The translations under genes were made by a program, and so were the position numbers. DNA of 64,000 nt from Klebsiella sp. RIT-PI-d. GTDB lineage: Bacteria; Pseudomonadota; Gammaproteobacteria; Enterobacterales; Enterobacteriaceae. A model generated the notes under the pieces. The model saw only the letters and a program-made list of their open reading frames with translations. It did not search any database and had not been told where the DNA came from. The stretch lies in NCBI RefSeq assembly GCF_001187865.1, contig NZ_LGIT01000004.1, positions 372,001 through 436,000 of the forward strand. Direction: 5' to 3'. Position 1 is the stretch's first letter; every line of letters begins with the position of its first letter. Of this stretch, positions 29,370-37,684 are shown in pieces.

Positions 29370-30290
29370 TTATTCGTTTAAGGCCAGGAACTCATTGAAT
29401 TGCTCAATGCTGGGATATGAGGATTGCGTCCCTTTGCCGGTGACGCTAAAGGCAGCAAAAAGTGAGGCTTTTTTCATGGCGGCTTCAACATCGCCGCTCT
29501 GGACATAATAATGGGCAAAACAACCGATAAAGGCATCGCCTGCTCCGCTGGTATCAATCGCATTCACTTTATAAGACGGTACGTGCACATCGCGATCGCG
29601 GGTCATCCACAACGACCCTTTTTCACCCATCGTCACGATAATATTATTCAGCCCTTTCTCTACCAGGCTACGGGCCGCGACGCGAATATTATCGAGGGAA
29701 TCCACCGGCATTCCGGTCAAAATTTCCAGTTCAGTTTCATTAGGGACAAAGAAATCACATTTGCAGGCATACGCCATGTCCAGTTCGCGTAATGCCGGAG
29801 CCGGATTTAATAACACTTTTATGCCGTGCTTTTTGCCAAATTCAATAGCGTGATAAACCGTTTCCAGCTGGACCTCCAGCTGCAATACGATGAGCTGGCA
29901 CTTCTTCAAATCCTCTGCCGCCCGATCGATATCTTCCGGAGAGAGGAATTTGTTCGCGCCTTTAATGATCAGAATGCTGTTGCTGGAGTTTGGATTAACG
30001 AAGATCGGCGCAACGCCACTGCTGGTGCAGGGCACTTTTTCTACATAGGTAGTGTTAATTCCCCAGGATTCGAGGTTACGAATCGTGTTATCGGCGAAGA
30101 TATCATCGCCCACTTTTGTCAGCATCAGCACTTTTGAATTGAGTTTGGCTGCTGCCACGGCCTGATTAGCCCCTTTGCCACCGCAGCCAATTTTAAATGC
30201 TGGCGCTTCCAGCGTTTCGCCCTCTTTTGGCATCTGGTGAGTGTAGGTGATCAAATCCACCATATTTGAGCCGATAACCGCGATATCCAT
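29370..30290 (-). CDS. deoK: Deoxyribokinase DeoK
   Basis: 306 residues from ATG 30290, where GAGAGG precedes; the frame extends to 30311 without support. PfkB/ribokinase family: sugar-binding GCGGKGANQAVAAAKLN near 40 and catalytic/anion-hole motif DTSGAGDAF near 245. It phosphorylates 2-deoxy-D-ribose to the 5-phosphate, which DeoC aldolase (not in this window) then cleaves. First gene of deoKPX. Confidence 0.94.
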   Translation of the reverse strand: MDIAVIGSNMVDLITYTHQMPKEGETLEAPAFKIGCGGKGANQAVAAAKLNSKVLMLTKVGDDIFADNTIRNLESWGINTTYVEKVPCTSSGVAPIFVNPNSSNSILIIKGANKFLSPEDIDRAAEDLKKCQLIVLQLEVQLETVYHAIEFGKKHGIKVLLNPAPALRELDMAYACKCDFFVPNETELEILTGMPVDSLDNIRVAARSLVEKGLNNIIVTMGEKGSLWMTRDRDVHVPSYKVNAIDTSGAGDAFIGCFAHYYVQSGDVEAAMKKASLFAAFSVTGKGTQSSYPSIEQFNEFLALNE

Positions 30291-30315
30291 TTTACTACCT
30301 CTCAGAAACAATCAC

Positions 30316-30350
30316 ATAACAATGATATTATCGTAACATTATCATGTTAT
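30316..30350. promoter_or_regulatory. Inverted repeat upstream of deoK
   Basis: ATAACA(A)TGATA ... and its complement ending TGTTAT, in the AT-rich 325-bp region between deoK and deoQ. Candidate regulatory site for deoKPX. The remainder of 30351-30570 shows no gene; TTTGTGA at 30360 could be half of a CRP site but the other half is poor. Confidence 0.4.
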
Positions 30351-30571
30351 TTTAGTATCATTTGTGACTACGATCGCGATTACACAATCATCTTGTTGTT
30401 TATATACTGAGCATAAAAAAGCGGTTATTAGCAAAAAGGTGGTGCGTACTTCGCCATAATTTATTGATAATTTTATAATTAATCGCATAAAAACGAGAGT
30501 TGATGGGCTTTTCTTTCCCGGTGACACGCAGTATAGTAATGCACCGTCGCCATGTTCCTGACGACATCAAA

Positions 30572-30591
30572 AATGTTACTATAGAAACATT
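30572..30591. promoter_or_regulatory. Candidate DeoQ operator
   Basis: AATGTTACTATAGAAACATT, a 20-bp palindrome with one mismatched pair. Its core TGTTxxxx/xxxxAACA resembles the E. coli DeoR operator TGTTAGAATTCTAACA. It lies 24 bases before the deoQ start, suitable for autorepression. Confidence 0.6.
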
Positions 30592-30615
30592 AACAGCAGG
30601 ATGATGAGAGGGAAA

Positions 30616-31401
30616 ATGGAGACTAAGCAGAAAGAACGTATCCGCCGCCTGATGGAATTATTGAAAAAAACCGATCGTATCCATCTCAAAGACGCTGCGC
30701 GGATGCTCGAAGTCTCCGTCATGACCATCCGTCGTGATTTCAGTCAGGAAGAGAGCGAACCGCTGCCGCTGACTCTGCTGGGCGGCTATATTGTTATGGT
30801 CAATAAACCAGTCCAGTCAGTTCCTCAGCCACCTGCTCTCACACCACATCATCAGAGCGATTTGCCCGTGGCTATTCTGGCTGCCGGCCTGGTCAGTGAA
30901 AACGATCTGGTTTTTTTTGATAATGGCCCGGAGATGCCGCTGGTCATTAGTATGATCCCGGACGACATCACCTTTACCGGCATTTGTTATTCGCATCGGG
31001 TCTTTATGGCTCTGAATGAAAAGCCTGGCGCGACGGCTATTCTTTGTGGTGGCACCTATCGGGCAAAAAGCGATGCTTTTTATGATACCAACCATCCATC
31101 ACCGCTGGACTCGCTCAATCCGCGTAAAGTGTTTATTTCTGCCAGCGGCATCCATGAGCATTTTGGTGTGACCTGGTTTAACCCGGACGATCTGGCGACC
31201 AAGCGTAAAGCCATGGAGCACGGTCTGCGGAAAATCCTTCTGGCGCGACACGCGCTATTTGATGAAGTTGCGCCTGCCAACATGGGGCCGTTATCGGCCT
31301 TTGATGTGCTAATCAGCGATCGGGCGCTGCCCGCGGATTATGCGGCTCACTGTCGGAATGGTTTTGTGAAGGTGATTACGCCTGAATCTGAGGGTGAGTA
31401 A
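30616..31401 (+). CDS. deoQ: DeoR-family regulator DeoQ
   Basis: 261 residues from ATG 30616 (AGAGGG a few bases upstream; an earlier ATG at 30601 is directly against its ribosome site). N-terminal DeoR HTH (RIHLKDAARMLEVSVMTIRR at ~19-38) and a sugar-phosphate isomerase-like effector domain (residues 80-250). Divergent from deoKPX, which it is expected to repress; the inducer would be deoxyribose or its 5-phosphate. Confidence 0.92.
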   Translation: METKQKERIRRLMELLKKTDRIHLKDAARMLEVSVMTIRRDFSQEESEPLPLTLLGGYIVMVNKPVQSVPQPPALTPHHQSDLPVAILAAGLVSENDLVFFDNGPEMPLVISMIPDDITFTGICYSHRVFMALNEKPGATAILCGGTYRAKSDAFYDTNHPSPLDSLNPRKVFISASGIHEHFGVTWFNPDDLATKRKAMEHGLRKILLARHALFDEVAPANMGPLSAFDVLISDRALPADYAAHCRNGFVKVITPESEGE

Positions 31402-31404
31402 ACG

Positions 31405-32439
31405 TCAGGAAAGGCTGAAGGCCGGGACCTGGCTGATACGTGTATCCGTACTATCCAGATCAAAGATAGTGACTTTATCGCTTGCCGAGAACAGGGCAAA
31501 AGAATCGCGGATATCCGGTCGGATCAGTGAGGTTTGTAGAAGCGTAAGGTGGACGTTATCCAGCTTCATAACGTTAAGCTGGCAGGTGCTGGCAAAGCCA
31601 AAAACGTTTACCCTTTCATAGGCAGAGGATAACTGGCAGATATAGTCTTCTGAAATCGAATTTAGCACAATCTCTTTCATGCCAAATAGCTGACTACTTT
31701 TCTCACGTGGATGCCTGAGGTAAACAAACGATTGCGCTGGCGTAGCGATACACTTTATTTTATCGATCAGCGCGGCAAGGTTGTTATCGTTTTTATGCGA
31801 CAGAATATCTTTAAACTTGGAGCCGACAAAAACGTTAATTTCACCCTTCCGATTGAGGTTAGTGTTTACCCCATTTGGCGCTGAGGTATTATCTGTAAGA
31901 ATATCGATGTAAACGACTTCACAATTTACATTCATATTCTTATTTTCGTTTTTTACTATCGAATAATGAAGCTCACTTTTTTCGGCTATCTCTCTGATAC
32001 TATAAGATTTACCTAACCATAGTCGCGCCAGTTTACGACCTAATCCTTTTCTCAGCTTTATTTTTCGCTCAAGATAGCCCACGGAGTTTATACTTAAAAT
32101 ACCGTCATCAAAAGTTCTTATTCCGACATCTTTAGGCAGCATTTTTAAAATATACTGAACAGAAAGATGACTGATATTTGCCATATAAACATAGCGAATA
32201 TTTTTATGCTTAAGGGAGTTTCTTATTTTAAGCATATTTAAGAAACCATAGTCCATACTGGCAACTAATCCGGAATCAAAGTTCCGATTAATTTCCTCAT
32301 AGATATAAGGTTTTAGCTCTACTCTCGTTTTGAGATAGATGATATGGAAGCGTGCATTAGCATATCGTGCTTTAATTTGTGATACGATCCTGAGCTGAAG
32401 TGGAGAGCAAACAATAAAAAAATGTTCAACAATTTTCAT
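31405..32439 (-). CDS. Putative sialyltransferase-like glycosyltransferase (GT52/polysialyltransferase type)
   Basis: 344 residues with the N-terminus HFFIVCSPLQLRIVSQIKAR, typical of GT52 and related bacterial sialyltransferases, an HP-type motif LRHPREKS and a later Ser/Thr motif GFASTCQLN, the two landmarks of CMP-sialic-acid-using enzymes. Assignment rests on these motifs only. The gene is visibly richer in A/T than its neighbours and stands alone between deoQ and ilvN, with no sialic-acid synthesis genes nearby, which suggests horizontal gain and a job in decorating LPS or capsule made elsewhere. Convergent with deoQ (3-bp gap). No good ribosome site. Confidence 0.65.
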   Translation of the reverse strand: MKIVEHFFIVCSPLQLRIVSQIKARYANARFHIIYLKTRVELKPYIYEEINRNFDSGLVASMDYGFLNMLKIRNSLKHKNIRYVYMANISHLSVQYILKMLPKDVGIRTFDDGILSINSVGYLERKIKLRKGLGRKLARLWLGKSYSIREIAEKSELHYSIVKNENKNMNVNCEVVYIDILTDNTSAPNGVNTNLNRKGEINVFVGSKFKDILSHKNDNNLAALIDKIKCIATPAQSFVYLRHPREKSSQLFGMKEIVLNSISEDYICQLSSAYERVNVFGFASTCQLNVMKLDNVHLTLLQTSLIRPDIRDSFALFSASDKVTIFDLDSTDTRISQVPAFSLS

Positions 32440-32674
32440 TACTTACCCACTCTAATCACTTCAACTCGACCAATGATACCATTGCAGCATGATATCGTAA
32501 AGAAGGTACAACTAATACATCACAGAGATAACAATTAGCAATCTTTAGCAGTGTTCGGAAACAGAATGTTTTTTTAATTGACTCCTTAAAAACGGTGGAA
32601 GTGGAATAAGAGAACACGTAATAGATGAATGTTATGATAGCGTGTAATTGATTGGGAAAATAATGGACCCGTAA

Positions 32675-32702
32675 AACCGGACGATCTTTCCTTCGCCCGG
32701 TT
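32675..32702 (-). terminator. ilvBN terminator
   Basis: AACCGGGCGA...TCGTCCGGTT, a ten-pair stem (one G-T) followed by TTTT on the minus strand, eight bases after the ilvN stop. The remaining bases 32440-32670 hold no gene that I can see. Confidence 0.7.
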
Positions 32703-32709
32703 AACGCGA

Positions 32710-33000
32710 TTATTCAAAAAATACGGCGATTTTCGTGAACATGGAAGGGTCGGACTGACTACGGCTGATTTTGACTACATCTTCCAGTTTATCGACCTGG
32801 CTTATCATTTGCTCCAGCCGCCAGTCATCGTTTACCAGTAGCCATATTCGGCTGAGATCGCTGTTCTGTAGCGGTAGACAGAGAATACCTTCGACGTTGA
32901 ATGCACGACGGGCAAACAGGCCACAGACGTGAGTCATGACGCCAGGGTGGTTGCGCACGGTAAGTTCCAGAATCACGTTTTCGCGAGTCGCTTGTTGCAT
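32710..33000 (-). CDS. ilvN: Acetolactate synthase I small subunit IlvN
   Basis: 96-residue regulatory subunit with an ACT domain ([20 protein letters not shown]); it binds valine and confers feedback inhibition on IlvB. Same length as in E. coli. Starts three bases after the ilvB stop. Confidence 0.97.
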   Translation of the reverse strand: MQQATRENVILELTVRNHPGVMTHVCGLFARRAFNVEGILCLPLQNSDLSRIWLLVNDDWRLEQMISQVDKLEDVVKISRSQSDPSMFTKIAVFFE

Positions 33001-33003
33001 GGC

Positions 33004-34692
33004 TTATTCTCCCACCATTTCTGTATTTGCCGCACCTGGCGGAACCATAGGATACACTTTTTCACTGGCATCAATACGTACGTGGATCAGCGCCGGTCCC
33101 GGACGATCAATAATTGCCCGCAGCGCCGCATGCGGATCGCTTTGCGCATTCAGATCGCAGGTTTGCAGACCGAATCCGGCTGCAATCTGCACAAAGTTAA
33201 CGGTGCCCGGATAGGTCGCGGCAAAGACGCCCTGCGTGTAGAACAGACTCTGCTGTTGATGCACCAGTCCCAGCGCCTCGTTGTTCATGAGAATAATTTT
33301 AACATCCAGATTATTTTCGGCTGCGGTAGCCATCTCCTGAATATTCATCATCAGACTGCCATCGCCGGAAAAGCACAGCACTTTACGTTCGGGATTGGCC
33401 AGCGCAGCACCAATAGCGGCAGGCAGACCAAAGCCCATGGTCCCCAGTCCACCTGATGTCAGCCACTGACGCGGCCGATTCAGCGGATAAGCCTGAGCAG
33501 TCCACATTTGATGCTGCCCTACGTCGGTGGTAATAATCGCGCTGTCGTCAACGCAGGCCGCGACAGCATTGATCAGACCATAATGGCTAAGCGGATCGCC
33601 TGCCTGCGGGATGGTTCCGGGGAATTCCCGCTGTAAGTCCGCCACCAGCGTGCTCCATGTTTCACGCGGCTGAGGTTCGATATGGGGAATAAGCCGGGTC
33701 AGCACTTCACCCACATCGGCCTGAATCGCGACGTGCGGCTGTTTGATTTTTCCCAGCTCCGCACGGTCAATATCAATATGGATAATCTTCGCATTTGGGC
33801 AAAACTCAGCCGTTTTACCGATCGCCCGGTCATCAAAACGGGCACCGAGAACGATCAGCAAATCGGCTTCCTGCAAGATGAAATTGGTGCTGCGAACACC
33901 GTGCATTCCTAACATGCCGAGCGAAAGCGGATGCGACTTTGGTAATACGCCCAGAGCCAGAAGCGTCATGGTCGTCGGCAGGTTGGCTTTTTCTGCCAGC
34001 TGACGCACCTGCGCCGAGGCGTTAATCGTCCCGCCGCCCAGATACAGTACCGGACGTTTAGCGGCATTAATCATCGTCGCAGCCGCCAGAATATCCTGCA
34101 TCTCAAAAGCCGGGGCAGGTGCGCGACCGCCCGGCTCGGGCAATTCATCGATCTCGATTTCAGCGGTCTGTACATCCTTAGGAATGTCTATCCACACCGG
34201 GCCAGGCCGTCCGGACTGCGCGATACGAAAAGCGTCGCTAATGACCTGCGGCAGTTCAGCGATATTGCGTACTAAGTAGTTGTGTTTGGTGATGGGGATA
34301 GAAATACCGTAGGTATCAACTTCCTGAAAAGCGTCCGTACCAATCATAGAGGCGGGCACCTGGCCGGGAATACAGACCAGCGGGATCGAGTCGAGGCGGG
34401 GGGCGGCAATCGCCGTGACCAGATTGGTTGCTCCCGGACCGCTACAGGCAATACAGACGGCAGGTGTACCCTGAGTACGCGCCATCCCCTGCGCAATAAA
34501 TCCCGCACCCTGCTCATGGCGCGCCAGTACATGGCGAATCGTCTTGCTTTGGCTCAGGGCGTCATAAAGCGGGAGCACGGTGCCGCCTGGGATCCCCGTC
34601 ACCGTGGTGATGCCCTGACGTTCCAGTAAATGAACAATCAATTGCGCGCCAGTGTAGCGCGAGGTCTGCGATATTGTGCCCGAACGTGCCAT
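33004..34692 (-). CDS. ilvB: Acetolactate synthase I large subunit IlvB
   Basis: 562-residue ThDP- and FAD-dependent enzyme joining pyruvate to pyruvate or 2-oxobutyrate, the first shared step of valine and isoleucine synthesis. ThDP motif GDGSLMMNIQEMATA to MNNEALG near 435-470 and the ThDP-activating Glu in RHEQGAGF near 60. Preceded by ivbL and its attenuator. AAAGGACTGGAGC leads ATG 34692. Confidence 0.98.
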   Translation of the reverse strand: MARSGTISQTSRYTGAQLIVHLLERQGITTVTGIPGGTVLPLYDALSQSKTIRHVLARHEQGAGFIAQGMARTQGTPAVCIACSGPGATNLVTAIAAPRLDSIPLVCIPGQVPASMIGTDAFQEVDTYGISIPITKHNYLVRNIAELPQVISDAFRIAQSGRPGPVWIDIPKDVQTAEIEIDELPEPGGRAPAPAFEMQDILAAATMINAAKRPVLYLGGGTINASAQVRQLAEKANLPTTMTLLALGVLPKSHPLSLGMLGMHGVRSTNFILQEADLLIVLGARFDDRAIGKTAEFCPNAKIIHIDIDRAELGKIKQPHVAIQADVGEVLTRLIPHIEPQPRETWSTLVADLQREFPGTIPQAGDPLSHYGLINAVAACVDDSAIITTDVGQHQMWTAQAYPLNRPRQWLTSGGLGTMGFGLPAAIGAALANPERKVLCFSGDGSLMMNIQEMATAAENNLDVKIILMNNEALGLVHQQQSLFYTQGVFAATYPGTVNFVQIAAGFGLQTCDLNAQSDPHAALRAIIDRPGPALIHVRIDASEKVYPMVPPGAANTEMVGE

Positions 34693-34739
34693 GCTCCAGT
34701 CCTTTTATTCTGGGCCGACGTTCCGGGAGGGCTTAAACG

Positions 34740-34773
34740 AAAAACCCCGCCCGGTTTGCGCCGGCGGGGTTTT
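34740..34773 (-). terminator. ilvB attenuator
   Basis: Hairpin CCCCGCCGG...CCGGGCGGGG followed by TTTTT on the minus strand, between ivbL and ilvB. It is the terminator form of valine/leucine-responsive attenuation. Confidence 0.88.
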
Positions 34774-34793
34774 GGAATCGTGTGTTCCGGACC

Positions 34794-34892
34794 CTACGGC
34801 GCATTGCCGACGACCACCACCACACGCACGACGACAGCCGCAGCGGGTAGCGCGGTTGTTAGTAGCATCGTGTTCAGCATGGAAGAGTTCAT
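34794..34892 (-). CDS. ivbL: ilvB leader peptide IvbL
   Basis: 32 residues, the same length as E. coli IvbL, ending AAAVVVRVVVVVGNAP. The run of eight Val codons and the Leu codons before it let the ribosome sense charged tRNA-Val and tRNA-Leu and set the attenuator. Upstream bases to ~35010 hold the ilvB promoter region (TTGTCC about 18 bp from TTGTAT, and ATGTGATCGATAACC as a possible CRP half-site). Confidence 0.95.
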   Translation of the reverse strand: MNSSMLNTMLLTTALPAAAVVVRVVVVVGNAP

Positions 34893-35022
34893 TAGGGACC
34901 TGATTACTTATGAATTGCGTGGTTTCATACAAACACAGGAATCCATCCGGGACAATCGCTTTTTGCGTATCACGGTGAAATTGGGTTATCGATCACATTT
35001 TCGTTACAAAATTGTAAAAAAC

Positions 35023-35097
35023 AAAAAACCCCGCCGGAGCGAGGTTTTTTCAGGGTTTTACGGGTGGTAGCCGTAAAGCACACTGTGTTACGTCAAC
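35023..35097 (-). ncRNA. istR: Antisense RNA IstR-1
   Basis: 75-nt RNA that blocks tisB translation. Its 5' end GTTGACGTAACACAGTGTGC is complementary to the tisB leader at 35324-35344 with a single mismatch. It ends in the terminator CCTCGCTCCGGCGGGG followed by T6. A strong promoter is visible: -35 TTGCGC (35127-35132), 17-bp spacer, -10 TATACT (35104-35109), six bases before the start. Length and order (ivbL-istR-tisB) match E. coli. Confidence 0.93.
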
Positions 35098-35192
35098 GCG
35101 AAAAGTATACGCGATCTCGCGAGAGCGCGCAATTTTCAGTCTCTTTTTTGACCCGTTGAGTATGGATCAGCGGTCTTTTTTTGTCCATAAAA

Positions 35193-35212
35193 TACTGTTC
35201 ATAAATACAGTA
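35193..35212 (+). promoter_or_regulatory. LexA box of tisB promoter
   Basis: TACTGTTCATAAATACAGTA, a full SOS box (CTGT-N8-ACAG). It overlaps the -35 region; a perfect -10 TATAAT lies at 35219-35224. The operon is therefore SOS-induced. Confidence 0.92.
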
Positions 35213-35323
35213 TCTATCTATAATGGTTATGTTCACGGTGTGAGAATCGGGGGCCGCTCTATAACGGCGCGATAGATGTCCTGGCTGAAACGGGTGGTGC
35301 CGTCAGTGCCTTAACCCCGAAAG

Positions 35324-35344
35324 AGCACACTGTGTTACGCCAAC
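35324..35344 (+). promoter_or_regulatory. IstR-1 pairing site in the tisB leader
   Basis: AGCACACTGTGTTACG-C-CAAC repeats the plus-strand sequence of the istR 5' end (35077-35097) at 20 of 21 positions. In E. coli this is the ribosome standby site where IstR-1 binds. The untranslated tisA frame of E. coli would lie just upstream; I do not call it here. Confidence 0.85.
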
Positions 35345-35414
35345 AATACGGCTGGCAACAGGCGGCGGAAAGGTACGCCAGTCGGTCGTGCTCCTTTAGC
35401 CAAAGGAGAAGCGT

Positions 35415-35504
35415 ATGGGCCAAATGGATATGATCATTCTTATCCTGAAACTCATTGTTGCCTTGTTGCAACTGCTTGATGCCGTCCTGAAATACTTCCG
35501 GTAA
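35415..35504 (+). CDS. tisB: SOS-induced membrane toxin TisB
   Basis: 29-residue amphipathic helix (MIILILKLIVALLQLLDAVL) with Lys, Asp and Arg on one face; same length as E. coli TisB and nearly identical in the core. It forms pores in the inner membrane, lowers ATP and promotes persister formation. AAAGGAG lies upstream of ATG 35415. Held down by IstR-1 and LexA. Confidence 0.95.
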   Translation: MGQMDMIILILKLIVALLQLLDAVLKYFR

Positions 35505-35525
35505 ATCAGGTTCAAGTCGCACCTG

Positions 35526-35550
35526 GGAGGGGCGGGGAACCGCCCCTCTC
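35526..35550 (+). terminator. tisB terminator hairpin
   Basis: GAGGGGCGG...CCGCCCCTC stem 22 bases after the tisB stop; the run of T is weak. Confidence 0.65.
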
Positions 35551-35623
35551 TCATAAATGGCAGCTGGTTTTACTCTGCACTGTTATGTTACTTTTTTGTG
35601 ACAAACCACTATAACTAATAACC

Positions 35624-36457
35624 ATGACCCTTACCGTTTTCGGTGTTTTACTGTTTGCCGCGCTGTTGCACGCGAGCTGGAATGCCATCGTTAAAGCAGG
35701 CAGTAACAAACTGTACTCTGCTATCAGTGTTAGCGGTTCAGCAGCGCTTATCGCCCTGATTTTACTGCCCTTCTCTGCGCAGCCAACGCTAGCCAGCGTA
35801 CCTTACCTGATCGCATCCTGTATGCTCCAGGTGGTGTATACCGTGCTGGTCGCGAAAACGTATCAAATCTCCGATATGAGTCAAACCTATCCACTAATGC
35901 GCGGTACCGCACCGCTGCTGGTGGCATTGGTGAGCGTGACGATACTGGGTGAATCGCTTTCTGACATGGCCTGGACCGGGATCGGCGTCATCTGCCTCGC
36001 CATTCTGGCCATGGCCTTTAACGGTCGCTTTCATTTGCAAAAAGGGGTTTATTTCGCCCTTCTTAACGCCTGTTTTATTGCGGGTTATACGCTGGTTGAT
36101 GGCCATGGCGTTCGCGTCTCCGGTACGGCTCTGGGTTATACGCTATGGACGTTTTTTATGAATGGAGCCTGCCTGCTGGCCTGGGCCATGTTGGTACGCC
36201 GCCACGACGTCACGCGCTACCTGATACAAAACTGGAAAAAAGGTATTCCCGGCGGGATTGGGACAATGGGATCTTACGGCCTCGCGCTCTGGGCAATGAC
36301 GCAGGCACCGCTGGCGGTGGTCGCTGCCCTGCGGGAAACATCGATTTTGTTTGGCGCGCTTATTGCCGCTCTTTTTTTGAAGGAGCGGGTAACGCCGCTA
36401 CGTATGCTGGCCGCCTGTGGGATCGCGGCGGGAGCCATTTTATTAAGAATGGCGTAA
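35624..36457 (+). CDS. EamA-family transporter
   Basis: 277 residues, ten hydrophobic helices in two EamA halves (LHASWNAIVKAGSNKLYSA; LRETSILFGALIAALFLKER). A metabolite exporter of unknown substrate. In E. coli emrD occupies this position between tisB and yidF; this gene is unrelated to EmrD (an MFS protein). Convergent with yidF, 3-bp gap. Confidence 0.9.
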   Translation: MTLTVFGVLLFAALLHASWNAIVKAGSNKLYSAISVSGSAALIALILLPFSAQPTLASVPYLIASCMLQVVYTVLVAKTYQISDMSQTYPLMRGTAPLLVALVSVTILGESLSDMAWTGIGVICLAILAMAFNGRFHLQKGVYFALLNACFIAGYTLVDGHGVRVSGTALGYTLWTFFMNGACLLAWAMLVRRHDVTRYLIQNWKKGIPGGIGTMGSYGLALWAMTQAPLAVVAALRETSILFGALIAALFLKERVTPLRMLAACGIAAGAILLRMA

Positions 36458-36460
36458 CAA

Positions 36461-36988
36461 TTAGCTGAGCATTGCCATGAGTTCTCCCGGTGAACGATGC
36501 TGTTTAATTAGATCGCGCATTACCCGCATATACGGCGCGCTATATGTAAAAAACCGACGATAGCCACTGCATAAGATGGGATCGTTGATTGTGCTGCATC
36601 CCATACAAAACCGCCGCTGCTCACAGCAAAAGCACTTTGCAAAAGCCATTTCAGGTGCAACGGCGACTGACGAGATACCCCGCCAGATGCTCAGCGTGGA
36701 ATCAAACAGTGAAACCGATATCCGATCAATATCCTCTCTTACCCACAGATCAAAAACCGCGCTTAAAAAGTTTCCCCATACCTCACCCGTCAACGATTCT
36801 GCGCTAAGTTTTCCCTGTGCATCGCGTATCACCACGGGCAGAAAATCAATATCGGTCAGGCATAGCGATTGTAGATAACGATAGGCTTGCTGCGGATGCC
36901 GACCGATAGCTAAATCGATCTGCATCTTTTTTTGTCCGGTGCGCCCGGGCGCAAAGGTAGCATCGTCCCTGCCAGGGTATTCCATCAT
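36461..36988 (-). CDS. yidF: YidF, SPASM-like cysteine protein
   Basis: 175 residues. Its Cys cluster FCCEQRRFCMGCS looks like an auxiliary iron-sulfur (SPASM) site of sulfatase-maturing radical SAM enzymes, but no radical SAM CxxxCxxC motif is present, so it seems a stand-alone remnant or accessory domain. It has also been labelled a DNA-binding regulator. The first gene upstream, yidG, overlaps its ATG by four bases; an internal ATG at residue 22 is an alternative start. Confidence 0.85.
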   Translation of the reverse strand: MMEYPGRDDATFAPGRTGQKKMQIDLAIGRHPQQAYRYLQSLCLTDIDFLPVVIRDAQGKLSAESLTGEVWGNFLSAVFDLWVREDIDRISVSLFDSTLSIWRGISSVAVAPEMAFAKCFCCEQRRFCMGCSTINDPILCSGYRRFFTYSAPYMRVMRDLIKQHRSPGELMAMLS

Positions 36989-37347
36989 AAGAATTCCTGT
37001 ATCAATATTATGAGCTGTCTTATATGAGTAATAGCAAACAACAATGCGAGGGACAGGACCGCGAGGGAGATCAAAAATTTGTCACGAACTCCTTTTGGCT
37101 GAACAAAATCATTATGTTCAACATCCATTAGTCCGCGACTGCGGGTATAGCGCCATAGCAGCGTCGCGGCCACAATCAGTATGCCGATAGAGATCCAGAA
37201 TAATGCTCCCGCCTGATGCCAGTGGTGTTTTACTGCCAGCGCCATCAGAGCGCTATACCCCAGTAACGTGCGAAACCAGGCCAGCGATGTTCGTTCAGGC
37301 TGAAGACCCGGATCATGTTGACGGCGATCTTTACGATTACCCGGCAT
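36985..37347 (-). CDS. yidG: DUF202 inner-membrane protein YidG
   Basis: 120 residues with three membrane helices and the DUF202 motif LQPERTSLAWFRTLLGYSAL. Function unknown. Overlaps yidH by 11 bases and yidF by four. Confidence 0.94.
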   Translation of the reverse strand: MPGNRKDRRQHDPGLQPERTSLAWFRTLLGYSALMALAVKHHWHQAGALFWISIGILIVAATLLWRYTRSRGLMDVEHNDFVQPKGVRDKFLISLAVLSLALLFAITHIRQLIILIQEFL

Positions 37348-37684
37348 ACAGGAGCAACACCATTACAATGACCACGACAAGCAATAAAATTATGCTGATC
37401 GCCAGCAGGGCATGGGTGTAGGGCAGGTCCTCTTTTAGCCGCATCGCCTTTTCATTGCGCAGCCAGCGCAGGTAGCCATAAATGGATAAGCCGCCAGCAA
37501 ACAAACATAATACCAGCGCCAGAAATTCGCGCATGGCAGGCGTGGCAAAGTCAGGGGCAAGCTGATCGAGGCCAATGCCACCCGCCAGGAATCCTAGCGC
37601 GGTCCGTATCCACGCTAAAAAGGTACGTTCATTTGCCAGTGAAAAGCGATAGTCCGGCGCCTCTCCAAGGCGAGAAATTTTCAT
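37337..37684 (-). CDS. yidH: DUF202 inner-membrane protein YidH
   Basis: 115 residues from ATG 37684 with AGGAG upstream; the longer frame to 37786 lacks support. DUF202 motif NERTFLAWIRTALGFLAGGI and three helices. Translationally coupled to yidG; related proteins act with VTC-like or stress functions, not shown here. Confidence 0.94.
   Translation of the reverse strand: MKISRLGEAPDYRFSLANERTFLAWIRTALGFLAGGIGLDQLAPDFATPAMREFLALVLCLFAGGLSIYGYLRWLRNEKAMRLKEDLPYTHALLAISIILLLVVVIVMVLLLYAG

Noticed and set aside
34630-35070. 146-residue plus-strand ORF over the ivbL/istR region
   Set aside because: Runs through the attenuator, ivbL, the ilvB promoter and IstR, all of which are functional elements on the other strand.
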